A DNA stretch of 36,930 nucleotides. Source: an uncultured Bacteroidia bacterium (lineage in GTDB: Bacteria; Bacteroidota; Bacteroidia; Bacteroidales; F082). Under the pieces are notes generated by a model. It searched no databases. It worked only from the letters and a program-made list of their open reading frames with translations, and was not told the origin of the DNA. Shown piece by piece: positions 1 through 7,140 of the stretch. The DNA lies in NCBI GenBank assembly GCA_902794155.1, contig CADBGN010000015.1, positions 1 through 36,930 on the forward strand, in the 5' to 3' direction. The translations under genes were made by a program, and so were the position numbers. Position 1 is the stretch's first letter. Each line of letters starts with the position of its first letter.

Positions 1-1
1 A

Positions 2-322
2 GAATTACCAATAGCCATCGACAACATGAAGGATGAGCTTGTTGGCATTGACATTCTGTGCCTCGTTGAAGATACTGAGGATTCAGCACCTGGAGAAGCT
101 CTTAATTATGCCAAGAGTCTTAAAGATATTTACAACAATACATTCATCATCGATCAACAGGATGCCTTACGGATGAACCTCACTGGCAGTCCATCTAAAT
201 TTTACATTGACAAAGACCAAATTGTAAGACAAGTCCACATTGGCTTTGCTATGAATCAGGAACAGCGTGAGGAAAGTATCCGCCAAGGAATCTCTCTAAT
301 GAAAAAGGAAAAACAAAAATGA
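2..322 (+). CDS. thioredoxin-fold (TlpA/AhpC-like) protein, 3' part
   Basis: The reading frame is open from the window edge, so the N-terminus is missing; about 106 residues are visible. The segment TGSPSKFYIDKDQIV followed by a Gly-Phe fits the C-terminal half of a thioredoxin-like fold, where a cis-Pro loop (G-x-P) precedes a strand ending in 'D-x-x-G/Q-x-I'. The CxxC active site, if there is one, would lie upstream of the window, so a redox function cannot be confirmed. The stop codon overlaps the msrA start (ATGA at 319-322), which points to translational coupling and an operon with msrA. A thiol-disulfide protein beside a methionine sulfoxide reductase would make sense for recycling the reductase, but that is inference. 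An ATG at 26 exists but would cut into the fold, so I treat the gene as 5'-truncated. Confidence 0.75.
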   Translation, partial: ELPIAIDNMKDELVGIDILCLVEDTEDSAPGEALNYAKSLKDIYNNTFIIDQQDALRMNLTGSPSKFYIDKDQIVRQVHIGFAMNQEQREESIRQGISLMKKEKQK

Positions 323-798
323 AAAAAGCATATTTCTCAGCAGGTTGCTTCTGGGGCGTGGAGTATTACTTCAAGCGCCTCAAGGGCGTGACTAAGACCG
401 TCGTCGGATTCATGGGTGGCGACATGGAAAACCCGAGCTACAAACAAGTCAAGACGGGCACCACAGGGCATTTGGAAACCATCGAAGTGGAATACGACCC
501 CGAGCAGGTCACTTACGAAGCCTTGGTGCGCTATTTCTTCGAAATCCACAACTTCGAGCAGGCCGACGGCCAAGGCATTGACATCGGATCGCAATATCTT
601 TCCGCCATTTGGTTCAACGACATCACGGAGCGCGACACTGCCATTAAGGTCTTTGGCGAACTCATGCAGATGGGCTATCATCCAGCCACGCAGATTCGCC
701 AAGCCATGTCCTTCTACCCTGCCGAGGACTATCATCAAGACTATTTGGACGAGCGGGGTGAAACGCCTGAGTGCCATGTCTGGCATAAGATTTTCTGA
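319..798 (+). CDS. msrA: peptide-methionine (S)-S-oxide reductase MsrA
   Basis: MsrA reduces methionine-S-sulfoxide in proteins and free methionine, using a Cys nucleophile and thioredoxin. The diagnostic motif GCFWG lies at residues 9-13 with catalytic Cys10, followed by the expected V-G-F-M-G-G stretch near residue 30. The block with Y-H-Q-D-Y near residue 140 also matches the family. At 159 residues it is the short cytoplasmic form: there is no signal peptide and no fused MsrB domain. A Cys close to the C-terminus (in ECHVW) could be the resolving residue. It starts inside the stop codon of the preceding thioredoxin-fold gene. It ends 7 bp before a large palindrome that separates it from a convergent gene and may act as terminator. 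No defects are seen. Confidence 0.95.
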   Translation: MKKAYFSAGCFWGVEYYFKRLKGVTKTVVGFMGGDMENPSYKQVKTGTTGHLETIEVEYDPEQVTYEALVRYFFEIHNFEQADGQGIDIGSQYLSAIWFNDITERDTAIKVFGELMQMGYHPATQIRQAMSFYPAEDYHQDYLDERGETPECHVWHKIF

Positions 799-805
799 AA
801 AACAT

Positions 806-875
806 GTAGGGCTGTCACATCGTGGCAGCCGCATTTTTTAATTGCAATGCGGCTGCCGTGATACGACAGCCCTAC
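806..875. repeat. nested palindrome (REP-like), possible bidirectional terminator
   Basis: The outer arms GTAGGGCTGTC (806-816) and GACAGCCCTAC (865-875) are perfect complements. The inner arms GGCAGCCGCAT (824-834) and ATGCGGCTGCC (847-857) are also perfect. The short segments between the two arm pairs match only partly, and the loop is AT-rich. The element fills the gap between the convergent stops of msrA (798) and the T9SS gene (893). A run of seven T follows on the + strand at 881-887, so it could terminate transcription. The core GGCTGTCAC recurs in the palindrome at 17588-17608, which suggests a dispersed family rather than a one-off terminator. Confidence 0.75.
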
Positions 876-892
876 AAACCTTTTTTTGGGGG

Positions 893-3574
893 TTATTTCA
901 CCACAAATTTCTGCGTAACACCATCAATGGCAATAAAATACATGCCTTGAGGAAGGTTTGACACATCAATTTGTTGGGTTTCTCCTGTGATTTGACCTGT
1001 CATCAAGGTTTGTCCCATGGTGTTGGTGATGCGATATGCGTTGGTTTGAGACGCGATAAATCGCGTCTCTACAAACAAAATTCCGTTGGTAGGATTTGGA
1101 TAAACCGTTAAGGTCCCCGAGCCCGTCGAAGGGCCGTTCTCTTCCACACCATCGGTATGCACCGTAACGAAATCATGGATGCCGTCTGCCGACATTGCGG
1201 GTGCCGATTCACATTCTCCACCAACAATTGTATTGATGGCCGTCACCTGATAATAATAGGTCTCGGCACTGGAATCATGGTCATCAAAATGCATGTCCGT
1301 ACCGGTGGCAATGCCAATCAAATCATAGTTTTGGCCATTGGTGGAACGATAGACGTAGTAACCATATGTCGAGCTTATCGTGCCCGCCCAAACCACATTG
1401 GTGACCGTAATGTTGTCAATCACCAAAGAGTAATTCGACACATGGGTGAAATGGCGGAAACCGAGGTATACCTCCTGACCTTCGTAGGCTGAGAGGTCGA
1501 CAGAATAGGCATGATATGGGTTACTGGAATCCCATTCGGCAATGGTGGTGATGTTCATTCCGTCACTTGATGCTACGGCCACCCCAAAATGTTCCGTTGG
1601 ATACGAAGGATCATAGCCTGCAGCATAGAAGGTCATCGACGCATTCTCCATCACCTTCACTTTTGGCATAAAAGCGTAGTTGTCGGGCTGAAGCGATCCC
1701 AAACCATTCATATAGGAAAACGAGCTCAAAGATGCATTGGTGTTGGTCGTGTTCACCGAACCATCAGAATTCATGCCACCCCCGCTATAGATGCCAAAGA
1801 TCTGTCCGTCGCCATCGGCATCGAGGAAAGTCCAACCTTGAGGGTCTTCTTCAAAACCAGTATAAATCTCGCGCTCCCATGAAACCCTCACTTTATCGCC
1901 CAAATTCTCTGCCCTAAGGTTTTTCGGTGCCACGCAATCCACCTCTGCTTCAGCACATTGTGGAGCAGCAAGAGCATAATAGTCACCCGTTTCCCTACTA
2001 CCCTCTTGGATGATACGGATGCAATAATTAGAGGTGTAGCGGTTCACTTCATGCGTGAACGAAGTCTCACCGTGGTTGAGCGTGGCTATCAACTCATTAT
2101 CAGCATAAACCAATGCACCTATGGCAGGGCGCGTCACCTCAGCTTCAACGCCAGTCACTTTGATGTCGTCGACGCAGAGGAAATAGGTCTCGCCAGTTGT
2201 GTTGAAGTGGCGGATAGCGACATAGATCTGCTGTCCGGCGTAGGCCGAAAGATCAGCGGAATATTCGGTGTAAGTGCCTGTGCTATTCCATTCCTGAATC
2301 ATGATGAAATCTGATGGATTTGTGTTGCCCGAAGTGGATACAGCCACACCAAAGTGTTCAGGATCGGGGGCAATGCCAGGCATGTCGGCATCGCAGGCCA
2401 TAAAGGTGATGCGGCCATTTGCGGTCGGAGTCAATCGCGGCGTGACGATGAAGTTGTCGGGATTGAGTTCCTCTATTCCAGCCATCCATGACCATGAACG
2501 CAGACCTATACCTCCATTATAGCCTCCGTAAGGATACACACGGAAGTTCTGTCCATCGTTATTGGCATCAATGAGGGTAAGGTCCATCAAGGTGCTGTCG
2601 GCAAAGTCGTAATAGAGTTCCTCCACAGGGAAAGGCACATTCATCTCAGGCAATGTCCAAGTGAGTTGCACTTGGTTACCATCGCTTTCGGCGTGAAGTC
2701 CGTTGGGCGAGCCTTGGAAATGGTCGGGCGTGCGGTAAGTCCAAGCATATTCGTTCTCAATCATTGCTCCATTCTCATAATAAGCACGAATGGTGGTCGT
2801 GTGAGTCGAGCCGTCCGCAAAACCGTTGGTATTCAGCAAATAACTAGTGCCAAAATGATTTTGGGCTACTGTCTGGCCATCTAGAACAATGTCGCTACCG
2901 ATATAAAAACCGGCGTTGAGGTTTCCGACAAAAACATTGTCAATGCAAATGGCAAACTTGTCGGTACAGTTGAAATGACGGATGGCAAGATATACCTCCT
3001 GACCGGCGTATGCGGAAAGGTCAACGGAGTATACATGCCAGTTACCTTGACGGGTTCCTTCGTCTTTCGCAGTCAAATTCCATTCCTGAAGCATGGTGAA
3101 AGCCGACGGATTATCATTGACCGTCGTCGAGATGGCCACGCCGAAATGCTCGGCGGGATATGCCTCGTCCATAGCACTGGCATGAAAAAGTATCTCGCCG
3201 TTTTCAGGAACAATCAATCGAGGCGAAACCATGAAATTGTTGGGCGTGAGCGGCGAAGTAGTGGCATTGTCGTAGGAATACGACACCAGCATGCCATCGA
3301 AGCCGCCAAATCCCATGCCGCCAGTTGAAGGCAGTTGCCAATTGTGGCCGTCACCATCAGCATCGATAAGGGTCCAGTCGAGGATGCGACCTTCCTCAAA
3401 GTCCTCCTCGAAATCCCAATAGTAAGCTCCATCGGGAGAATAAACGCCTGGTGCGTGGTAAATCACATAGCCCGAGGCCGAAACATAGTTTTCAATGCCC
3501 TGTTGGGCTTTCGCTCCAAAGGGAGCGGTCATCAGTAGTGCCATTACGAGGAATGGTAGGATGTGTTTTCGCAT
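893..3574 (-). CDS. T9SS cargo protein with three cleaved-adhesin-type domains
   Basis: An exported protein of 893 residues. The start is the ATG at 3574, which gives the signal peptide MRKHILPFLVMALL...AKAQ; a TTG two codons upstream is less likely. Three copies of a roughly 160-residue beta-sandwich follow at about 55-220, 320-480 and 570-730. Each opens with 'DFEE/DFAD/GFEE ... W/LTLIDADGDGxxW'-type sequence, contains 'PxNFMVSPRL' and 'EHFGVAIS', and ends 'YLAIRHFN...IDNI'. These are hallmarks of the cleaved-adhesin (MAM-like) domains found in gingipains and other Bacteroidota surface proteins. A fibronectin III-like stretch follows at about 735-800. The last ~75 residues are a T9SS type A sorting domain (VYPNPTNG...GMYFIAIDG...KFVVK). 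The likely place is the cell surface or medium, binding protein or glycan. The sorting domain contains an in-frame palindromic repeat. A clear promoter lies upstream at 3615-3645. Confidence 0.9.
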   Translation of the reverse strand: MRKHILPFLVMALLMTAPFGAKAQQGIENYVSASGYVIYHAPGVYSPDGAYYWDFEEDFEEGRILDWTLIDADGDGHNWQLPSTGGMGFGGFDGMLVSYSYDNATTSPLTPNNFMVSPRLIVPENGEILFHASAMDEAYPAEHFGVAISTTVNDNPSAFTMLQEWNLTAKDEGTRQGNWHVYSVDLSAYAGQEVYLAIRHFNCTDKFAICIDNVFVGNLNAGFYIGSDIVLDGQTVAQNHFGTSYLLNTNGFADGSTHTTTIRAYYENGAMIENEYAWTYRTPDHFQGSPNGLHAESDGNQVQLTWTLPEMNVPFPVEELYYDFADSTLMDLTLIDANNDGQNFRVYPYGGYNGGIGLRSWSWMAGIEELNPDNFIVTPRLTPTANGRITFMACDADMPGIAPDPEHFGVAVSTSGNTNPSDFIMIQEWNSTGTYTEYSADLSAYAGQQIYVAIRHFNTTGETYFLCVDDIKVTGVEAEVTRPAIGALVYADNELIATLNHGETSFTHEVNRYTSNYCIRIIQEGSRETGDYYALAAPQCAEAEVDCVAPKNLRAENLGDKVRVSWEREIYTGFEEDPQGWTFLDADGDGQIFGIYSGGGMNSDGSVNTTNTNASLSSFSYMNGLGSLQPDNYAFMPKVKVMENASMTFYAAGYDPSYPTEHFGVAVASSDGMNITTIAEWDSSNPYHAYSVDLSAYEGQEVYLGFRHFTHVSNYSLVIDNITVTNVVWAGTISSTYGYYVYRSTNGQNYDLIGIATGTDMHFDDHDSSAETYYYQVTAINTIVGGECESAPAMSADGIHDFVTVHTDGVEENGPSTGSGTLTVYPNPTNGILFVETRFIASQTNAYRITNTMGQTLMTGQITGETQQIDVSNLPQGMYFIAIDGVTQKFVVK
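1048..1072. repeat. palindromic repeat inside a coding sequence
   Basis: Arms GAGACGCGAT (1048-1057) and ATCGCGTCTC (1060-1069) flank a 2-base centre, followed by TAC. The same GTAGAGACGC / GCGTCTCTAC outline makes up the 28-bp palindrome at 36768-36795, so this is one dispersed family. Here it is read through in frame by the T9SS gene and supplies residues ETRFIAS at the start of the sorting domain. Confidence 0.8.
1112..1135. repeat. second short dispersed-type repeat in the same gene
   Basis: A GC-rich imperfect hairpin: GGTCCCCGAGCC, then CGTCGAAGGGCC. Its outline matches the 'CCCTTCGAC..GCTC.GGGACC' short repeat that I recall from many bacterial genomes; that is memory, not a search result. 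It encodes the GPSTGSG linker just before the T9SS sorting domain. Confidence 0.45.
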
Positions 3575-3614
3575 AAACAAATAATGTAGTTAAAATGGAT
3601 TTGAAATTGGGCTG

Positions 3615-3645
3615 CAAAGGTAGGATATTATCCTCACAATCCAAA
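3615..3645 (-). promoter_or_regulatory. Bacteroidota promoter for the T9SS cargo gene
   Basis: On the minus strand TTTG (3642-3645) is followed by 19 bases and TACCTTTG (3615-3622). This matches the Bacteroides-type -33 TTTG / -7 TAnnTTTG consensus at the usual spacing. The start codon is 41 bases further on. Confidence 0.75.
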
Positions 3646-3681
3646 ACTTTAAGTAAAACCAAATAAAAACTAGCTTTCCTA

Positions 3682-3711
3682 TTTGATAAAAAGAAATATT
3701 CGCTACCTTTG
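3682..3711 (+). promoter_or_regulatory. Bacteroidota promoter for pckA
   Basis: TTTG (3682-3685), 18 bases, then TACCTTTG (3704-3711), an exact match to the phylum's TAnnTTTG -7 element. Transcription would start near 3718, giving a leader of about 20 bases before the pckA ATG at 3739. The promoter is divergent from that of the T9SS gene. Confidence 0.75.
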
Positions 3712-3738
3712 CGCATCATTTAACCAAACTTTTCAATT

Positions 3739-5370
3739 ATGGCAAAAAACATCGAAGAAATCAGAGCCGCGTTGGCCTCCTACGGCATCACCGGCGCAAA
3801 AGACATTTATTATAATCCGAGTTACGAGCAACTCTTTAAGGACGAGATGGACCCCGCCCTAACCGGCTACGACAAAGGTGTGTTGACCGAACTCAATGCC
3901 GTCAACGTGATGACAGGTATCTACACTGGCCGCTCGCCCAAGGATAAATACATCGTCATGGATGCCAAATCGAAGGACACCGTTTGGTGGACCACTGAGG
4001 GTTACAAGAACGACAACCACCCGATGAGCGAAGAAGTTTGGGCACAAGTGAAAGACCTGGCCAAGAAACAGCTCAGCGGCAAGAACCTTTATGTGGTCGA
4101 TGCCTTCTGCGGCGCCAACAAGGACACTCGCATGGCTGTCCGCTTCATCATGGAGGTGGCATGGCAAGCCCATTTCGTGCTCAACATGTTCATCAAGCCC
4201 ACGGCTGAAGAACTCGCAGATTTCAAGCCGAACTTCACCGTCTACACCGCCTCGAAAGCCAAGGTCGACAACTACAAGGAACTCGGCCTGAACAGCGACA
4301 CCTGCGTAGCCTTCAATGTGAGCAGTCGCGAACAAGTCATCCTCAACACTTGGTACGGTGGCGAAATGAAGAAAGGCATGTTCTCGATGATGAACTACTA
4401 CCTGCCGCTGCAAGGCATCGCCGCCATGCACTGCTCCGCCAACACCGACATGAAGGGCGAAAACACCGCCATCTTCTTCGGCCTCTCTGGCACTGGCAAG
4501 ACCACCCTTTCCACCGACCCGAAGCGTCTGCTCATCGGCGACGACGAGCACGGCTGGGATGACGAAGGCGTGTTCAACTTCGAAGGCGGCTGCTATGCCA
4601 AGGTCATCAACCTCGACAAGGAGAGCGAGCCCGACATCTACAATGCCATCAAGCGTAACGCCTTGCTGGAGAATGTCACCGTCGATGCCAATGGCAAGAT
4701 TGACTTCAAGGACAAGAGTGTGACCGAGAACACCCGTGTGTCCTACCCCATCGAGCACATCGAGAAGATTGTGAAGAACGTGCGTCCCATCTCGGCTGGT
4801 CCTGCTGCCAAGAACGTCATCTTCCTCAGCGCCGACGCATTTGGCGTGCTGCCTCCTGTCAGCATCCTGACACCCGAACAGTGCAAGTACTACTTCCTGA
4901 GCGGCTTCACCGCCAAGCTGGCTGGCACCGAGCGTGGCATCACCGAGCCTACTCCGACCTTCAGCGCCTGCTTCGGCCAAGCCTTCCTTGAGCTGCACCC
5001 GACCAAGTACGCCGAGGAACTGGTGAAACGTATGGAACAGAGCGGTGCCAAGGCTTACTTGGTGAATACAGGATGGAACGGCACGGGCAAGCGTATCAGC
5101 ATCCGCGACACGCGTGGCATCATCGACGCCATCCTCGATGGCAGCATTGAGAAGGCCCCGACCAAGATGATTCCGTACTTCAACTTCGAGGTGCCGACCG
5201 CATTGCCGGGCGTCGACCCGAACATCCTCGACCCGCGCGACACCTACGCAGACAAGAATGCATGGGAAGAGAAGGCCAAAGACCTCTCTTCGCGTTTCAT
5301 CAAGAACTTCGAGAAGTTCACGACCAACGAGGCGGGCAAGGCTCTGGTGGCTGCTGGACCGAAATTATGA
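3739..5370 (+). CDS. pckA: phosphoenolpyruvate carboxykinase (ATP)
   Basis: Interconverts oxaloacetate + ATP and PEP + CO2 + ADP. In gut Bacteroidota it mainly runs towards oxaloacetate, as the CO2-fixing step on the way to succinate; that is family knowledge. The protein is 543 residues, normal for the ATP-dependent type. Visible motifs: TGRSPKDK at 63-70, the P-loop GLSGTGKTT at 248-256 (kinase-1a), the kinase-2 motif GDDEHGW at 267-273, and the adenine-binding region [10 protein letters not shown] near 447. It is cytoplasmic, with no signal peptide. It is a single-gene unit with its own promoter 28 bases upstream and a strong hairpin terminator 60 bases downstream. It is noticeably richer in GC-ending codons than its neighbours, as expected for a highly expressed gene, and this also creates long open antisense frames that are not genes. 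Confidence 0.97.
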   Translation: MAKNIEEIRAALASYGITGAKDIYYNPSYEQLFKDEMDPALTGYDKGVLTELNAVNVMTGIYTGRSPKDKYIVMDAKSKDTVWWTTEGYKNDNHPMSEEVWAQVKDLAKKQLSGKNLYVVDAFCGANKDTRMAVRFIMEVAWQAHFVLNMFIKPTAEELADFKPNFTVYTASKAKVDNYKELGLNSDTCVAFNVSSREQVILNTWYGGEMKKGMFSMMNYYLPLQGIAAMHCSANTDMKGENTAIFFGLSGTGKTTLSTDPKRLLIGDDEHGWDDEGVFNFEGGCYAKVINLDKESEPDIYNAIKRNALLENVTVDANGKIDFKDKSVTENTRVSYPIEHIEKIVKNVRPISAGPAAKNVIFLSADAFGVLPPVSILTPEQCKYYFLSGFTAKLAGTERGITEPTPTFSACFGQAFLELHPTKYAEELVKRMEQSGAKAYLVNTGWNGTGKRISIRDTRGIIDAILDGSIEKAPTKMIPYFNFEVPTALPGVDPNILDPRDTYADKNAWEEKAKDLSSRFIKNFEKFTTNEAGKALVAAGPKL

Positions 5371-5395
5371 TTTGGTTCACGCTGGAATTATTTCA

Positions 5396-5420
5396 CGCAG
5401 AATGCGCAGAAGTCGCAGAA
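5396..5420 (+). repeat. 9-bp tandem repeat, three copies
   Basis: CGCAGAATG, CGCAGAAGT, CGCAGAA in a row, between the pckA stop and its terminator. The unit CGCAGAA also occurs once at 7044-7050, in the next convergent intergenic region. No function is evident. Confidence 0.6.
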
Positions 5421-5431
5421 CTGTGAGAATG

Positions 5432-5463
5432 ACGAGCCGCTCCGATTGGGGCGGCTCGTTTTG
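5432..5463 (+). terminator. intrinsic terminator of pckA
   Basis: The stem ACGAGCCGCTCC (5432-5443) pairs with GGGGCGGCTCGT (5448-5459) apart from one G-T-type pair. A 4-base loop separates the arms and TTTT follows. It lies 61 bases past the pckA stop. Confidence 0.85.
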
Positions 5464-5523
5464 CATTATCCTTCCTCATTTTCAAAACCAACATCTTTTC
5501 CCTCCATATTGTTATTATTTTTG

Positions 5524-5531
5524 TAATTTTG
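5524..5531 (+). promoter_or_regulatory. putative -7 element for the 5582-7027 operon
   Basis: TAATTTTG matches TAnnTTTG, 50 bases before the ATG at 5582. No good TTTG is seen at the -33 distance, so only the -7 element is supported. Confidence 0.45.
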
Positions 5532-5581
5532 CACCTTAATTAATAATCGCTCATACTAACTATACCAAAACGGCTACTACA

Positions 5582-6205
5582 ATGAAAAAACTATTTACTC
5601 TTATCGCTGCTATCGTATTGTGTTTCAACCTAAACGCACAAAATCCATTTGACGACGAGCAAGTCATCGTCACTCCCGACTATTTGCATTTCTACTTTCA
5701 TGGCTGCTCTCCTCATGGAGGTCAAGTGTATATCACCAATTATACAACCGATAACTTGGTCATCAATCGCTGTTATGCCGAGAATTTCATAGTGGAATGC
5801 CTTTACGAAGGTAGGAATATTGCTGAAACGGGCATGTTTGTGCCCATTGGTGAGACCGTCATCCTCGACACATACGCCTCTCCTATCGCTAAAGACGTTC
5901 ATGGAACGTTGTGCATCGACACCGATTTTGGCCTCTTTACCATAGCCATTTATTATGAAACCACATACGATGTCGACGAAAACATCCCAACCTTCAGCCT
6001 TGCCCCTATTCCTGCCAACGAGTTCGTCACCATCAAGGGCGAAAACTTGGGCATGGTCAGTATCTTCAACATACTTGGACAAAAGATAGACGATCATTTC
6101 GCTGAAGGCAATGAACTCGTCATTTCCACCGCCAGTTTGCCGAATGGCATATATTTTGCTAAAACAACTCAAGGCAAAACCCAACGCTTTGTTATCGCAC
6201 ATTAA
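5582..6205 (+). CDS. small T9SS-secreted protein of unknown function
   Basis: A 207-residue exported protein. The signal peptide MKKLFTLIAAIVLCFNLNAQ ends in an Ala-Gln typical of Bacteroidota. A short beta-rich region (about 21-130) contains 'TPDYLHFYFHGCSPHGGQVYITN', resembling the immunoglobulin-like 'pro-domain' type of strand pattern, but I do not recognise a named family. The last ~75 residues form a T9SS type A sorting domain: LAPIPANEFVTI, SIFNILGQKI, LPNGIYF and a basic end. It should cross the outer membrane through T9SS and be anchored at the surface or released. The next gene begins 33 bases downstream on the same strand, so the two probably form an operon. Confidence 0.8.
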   Translation: MKKLFTLIAAIVLCFNLNAQNPFDDEQVIVTPDYLHFYFHGCSPHGGQVYITNYTTDNLVINRCYAENFIVECLYEGRNIAETGMFVPIGETVILDTYASPIAKDVHGTLCIDTDFGLFTIAIYYETTYDVDENIPTFSLAPIPANEFVTIKGENLGMVSIFNILGQKIDDHFAEGNELVISTASLPNGIYFAKTTQGKTQRFVIAH

Positions 6206-6238
6206 AATAATCAATTGATAAACAAAAAGTTAGAAAAA

Positions 6239-7027
6239 ATGAAGAAAACCTTTAAAAGATTCGCCCCTGTGGCTCTCGTTTTCGTTGCATTGGCAACATT
6301 GTCATTCATGGCCAAAGAAAGTGTTATGCTCAGACTTCGTCCCCAACAAGGCAAGGCGTACACTCTCACTTCAAAGGCTAACATGATGATGATGATGGAA
6401 GTGCAGGGTCAAACCCTCAACCAATCGCAATCCATGGAGACTAGACAGTCCTTCAATGCGAAGGAAGTCAAGGACACCCAAACCACTTTTGAGACTCAAA
6501 TCGAAGCCATTAAGATGTCGATGTCGAACATGGGCATGAAGTTTGAGTACGATTCCGAACATCCCGAGAAGACCAGCCCCATGTTGGCAGGACAAACCAA
6601 AGCTTTTGACGAAGCCATCAAAAAACCTTCGACGGTGAATTACGACCTCATGGGTAAGGTGATTGACTCCATCGACCTTGAGATGAGCCAACTTGGCGCC
6701 GCCATCATCCAACTTCCCGAAAAGGAAGTAAGTGTGGGCAGCACCTGGACCCTTGACAAAGGCCAAAGCGTCAGTGGCATCGAAGTCAATGCAAAAATGA
6801 CCTATACCGTCACTTCCATCTCGAAAAAGAGTGTTGATGTCAGCTTCACGGGCACGGTTGAATCAACGGAAGTAACGGGAAGCTATAATGGCACTGCCAA
6901 CATTGACCCGAAGACGGGATTGATTACCGCCAGCACCACGAAGTCCAACCTCTCCATGACCATCAACGAACAAGGCATGAGCATCCCCGTCACCATCGTA
7001 GGGACCACAACTGTTGAGGTAAAATAA
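6239..7027 (+). CDS. exported DUF6263-like protein
   Basis: 262 residues from the ATG at 6239. An upstream TTG at 6215 would only add eight residues before the signal sequence. The N-terminus (MKKTFKRFAPVALVFVALATL) is an uncleaved or signal-type hydrophobic segment followed by a beta-rich periplasmic domain. The pattern 'LRLRPQQGKAYTLTSKANM...', a central 'PEKEVSVGSTWTLD', and repeated T/S-rich strands ending 'GTTTVEVK' fit the DUF6263 group of Bacteroidota secreted proteins. That assignment is from memory of the pattern and is moderate. The mature region is unusually Met-rich near residue 48 (a run of Met in TSKANMMMMMEVQ). There is no T9SS domain. A shared terminator lies at 7086-7117. Confidence 0.75.
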   Translation: MKKTFKRFAPVALVFVALATLSFMAKESVMLRLRPQQGKAYTLTSKANMMMMMEVQGQTLNQSQSMETRQSFNAKEVKDTQTTFETQIEAIKMSMSNMGMKFEYDSEHPEKTSPMLAGQTKAFDEAIKKPSTVNYDLMGKVIDSIDLEMSQLGAAIIQLPEKEVSVGSTWTLDKGQSVSGIEVNAKMTYTVTSISKKSVDVSFTGTVESTEVTGSYNGTANIDPKTGLITASTTKSNLSMTINEQGMSIPVTIVGTTTVEVK

Positions 7028-7085
7028 TGGCTTTCACTGAATACGCAGAAATCTTTGATTCGACGAAGTCAATTATATGAAAAAG

Positions 7086-7117
7086 AAAAACCAGCGGAGA
7101 TTTCCGCTGGTTTTTTT
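7086..7117. terminator. bidirectional intrinsic terminator
   Basis: CCAGCGGA (7091-7098) pairs with TCCGCTGG (7103-7110) around a 4-base loop. Five A lie before the stem and seven T after it, so the hairpin works in both directions. It serves the + strand gene ending at 7027 and dnaN (-), whose stop is at 7141. Confidence 0.9.
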
Positions 7118-7140
7118 CATAATAGCCTATATCCTATCGC

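Noticed and set aside
806-875. CRISPR array
   Set aside because: There are single palindromes only, with no regularly spaced direct repeats and no cas genes.
3859-4998. A 379-codon open frame antisense to pckA
   Set aside because: It is a shadow caused by the GC-ending codons of pckA; its translation is low-complexity, with no motif, signal or start context.
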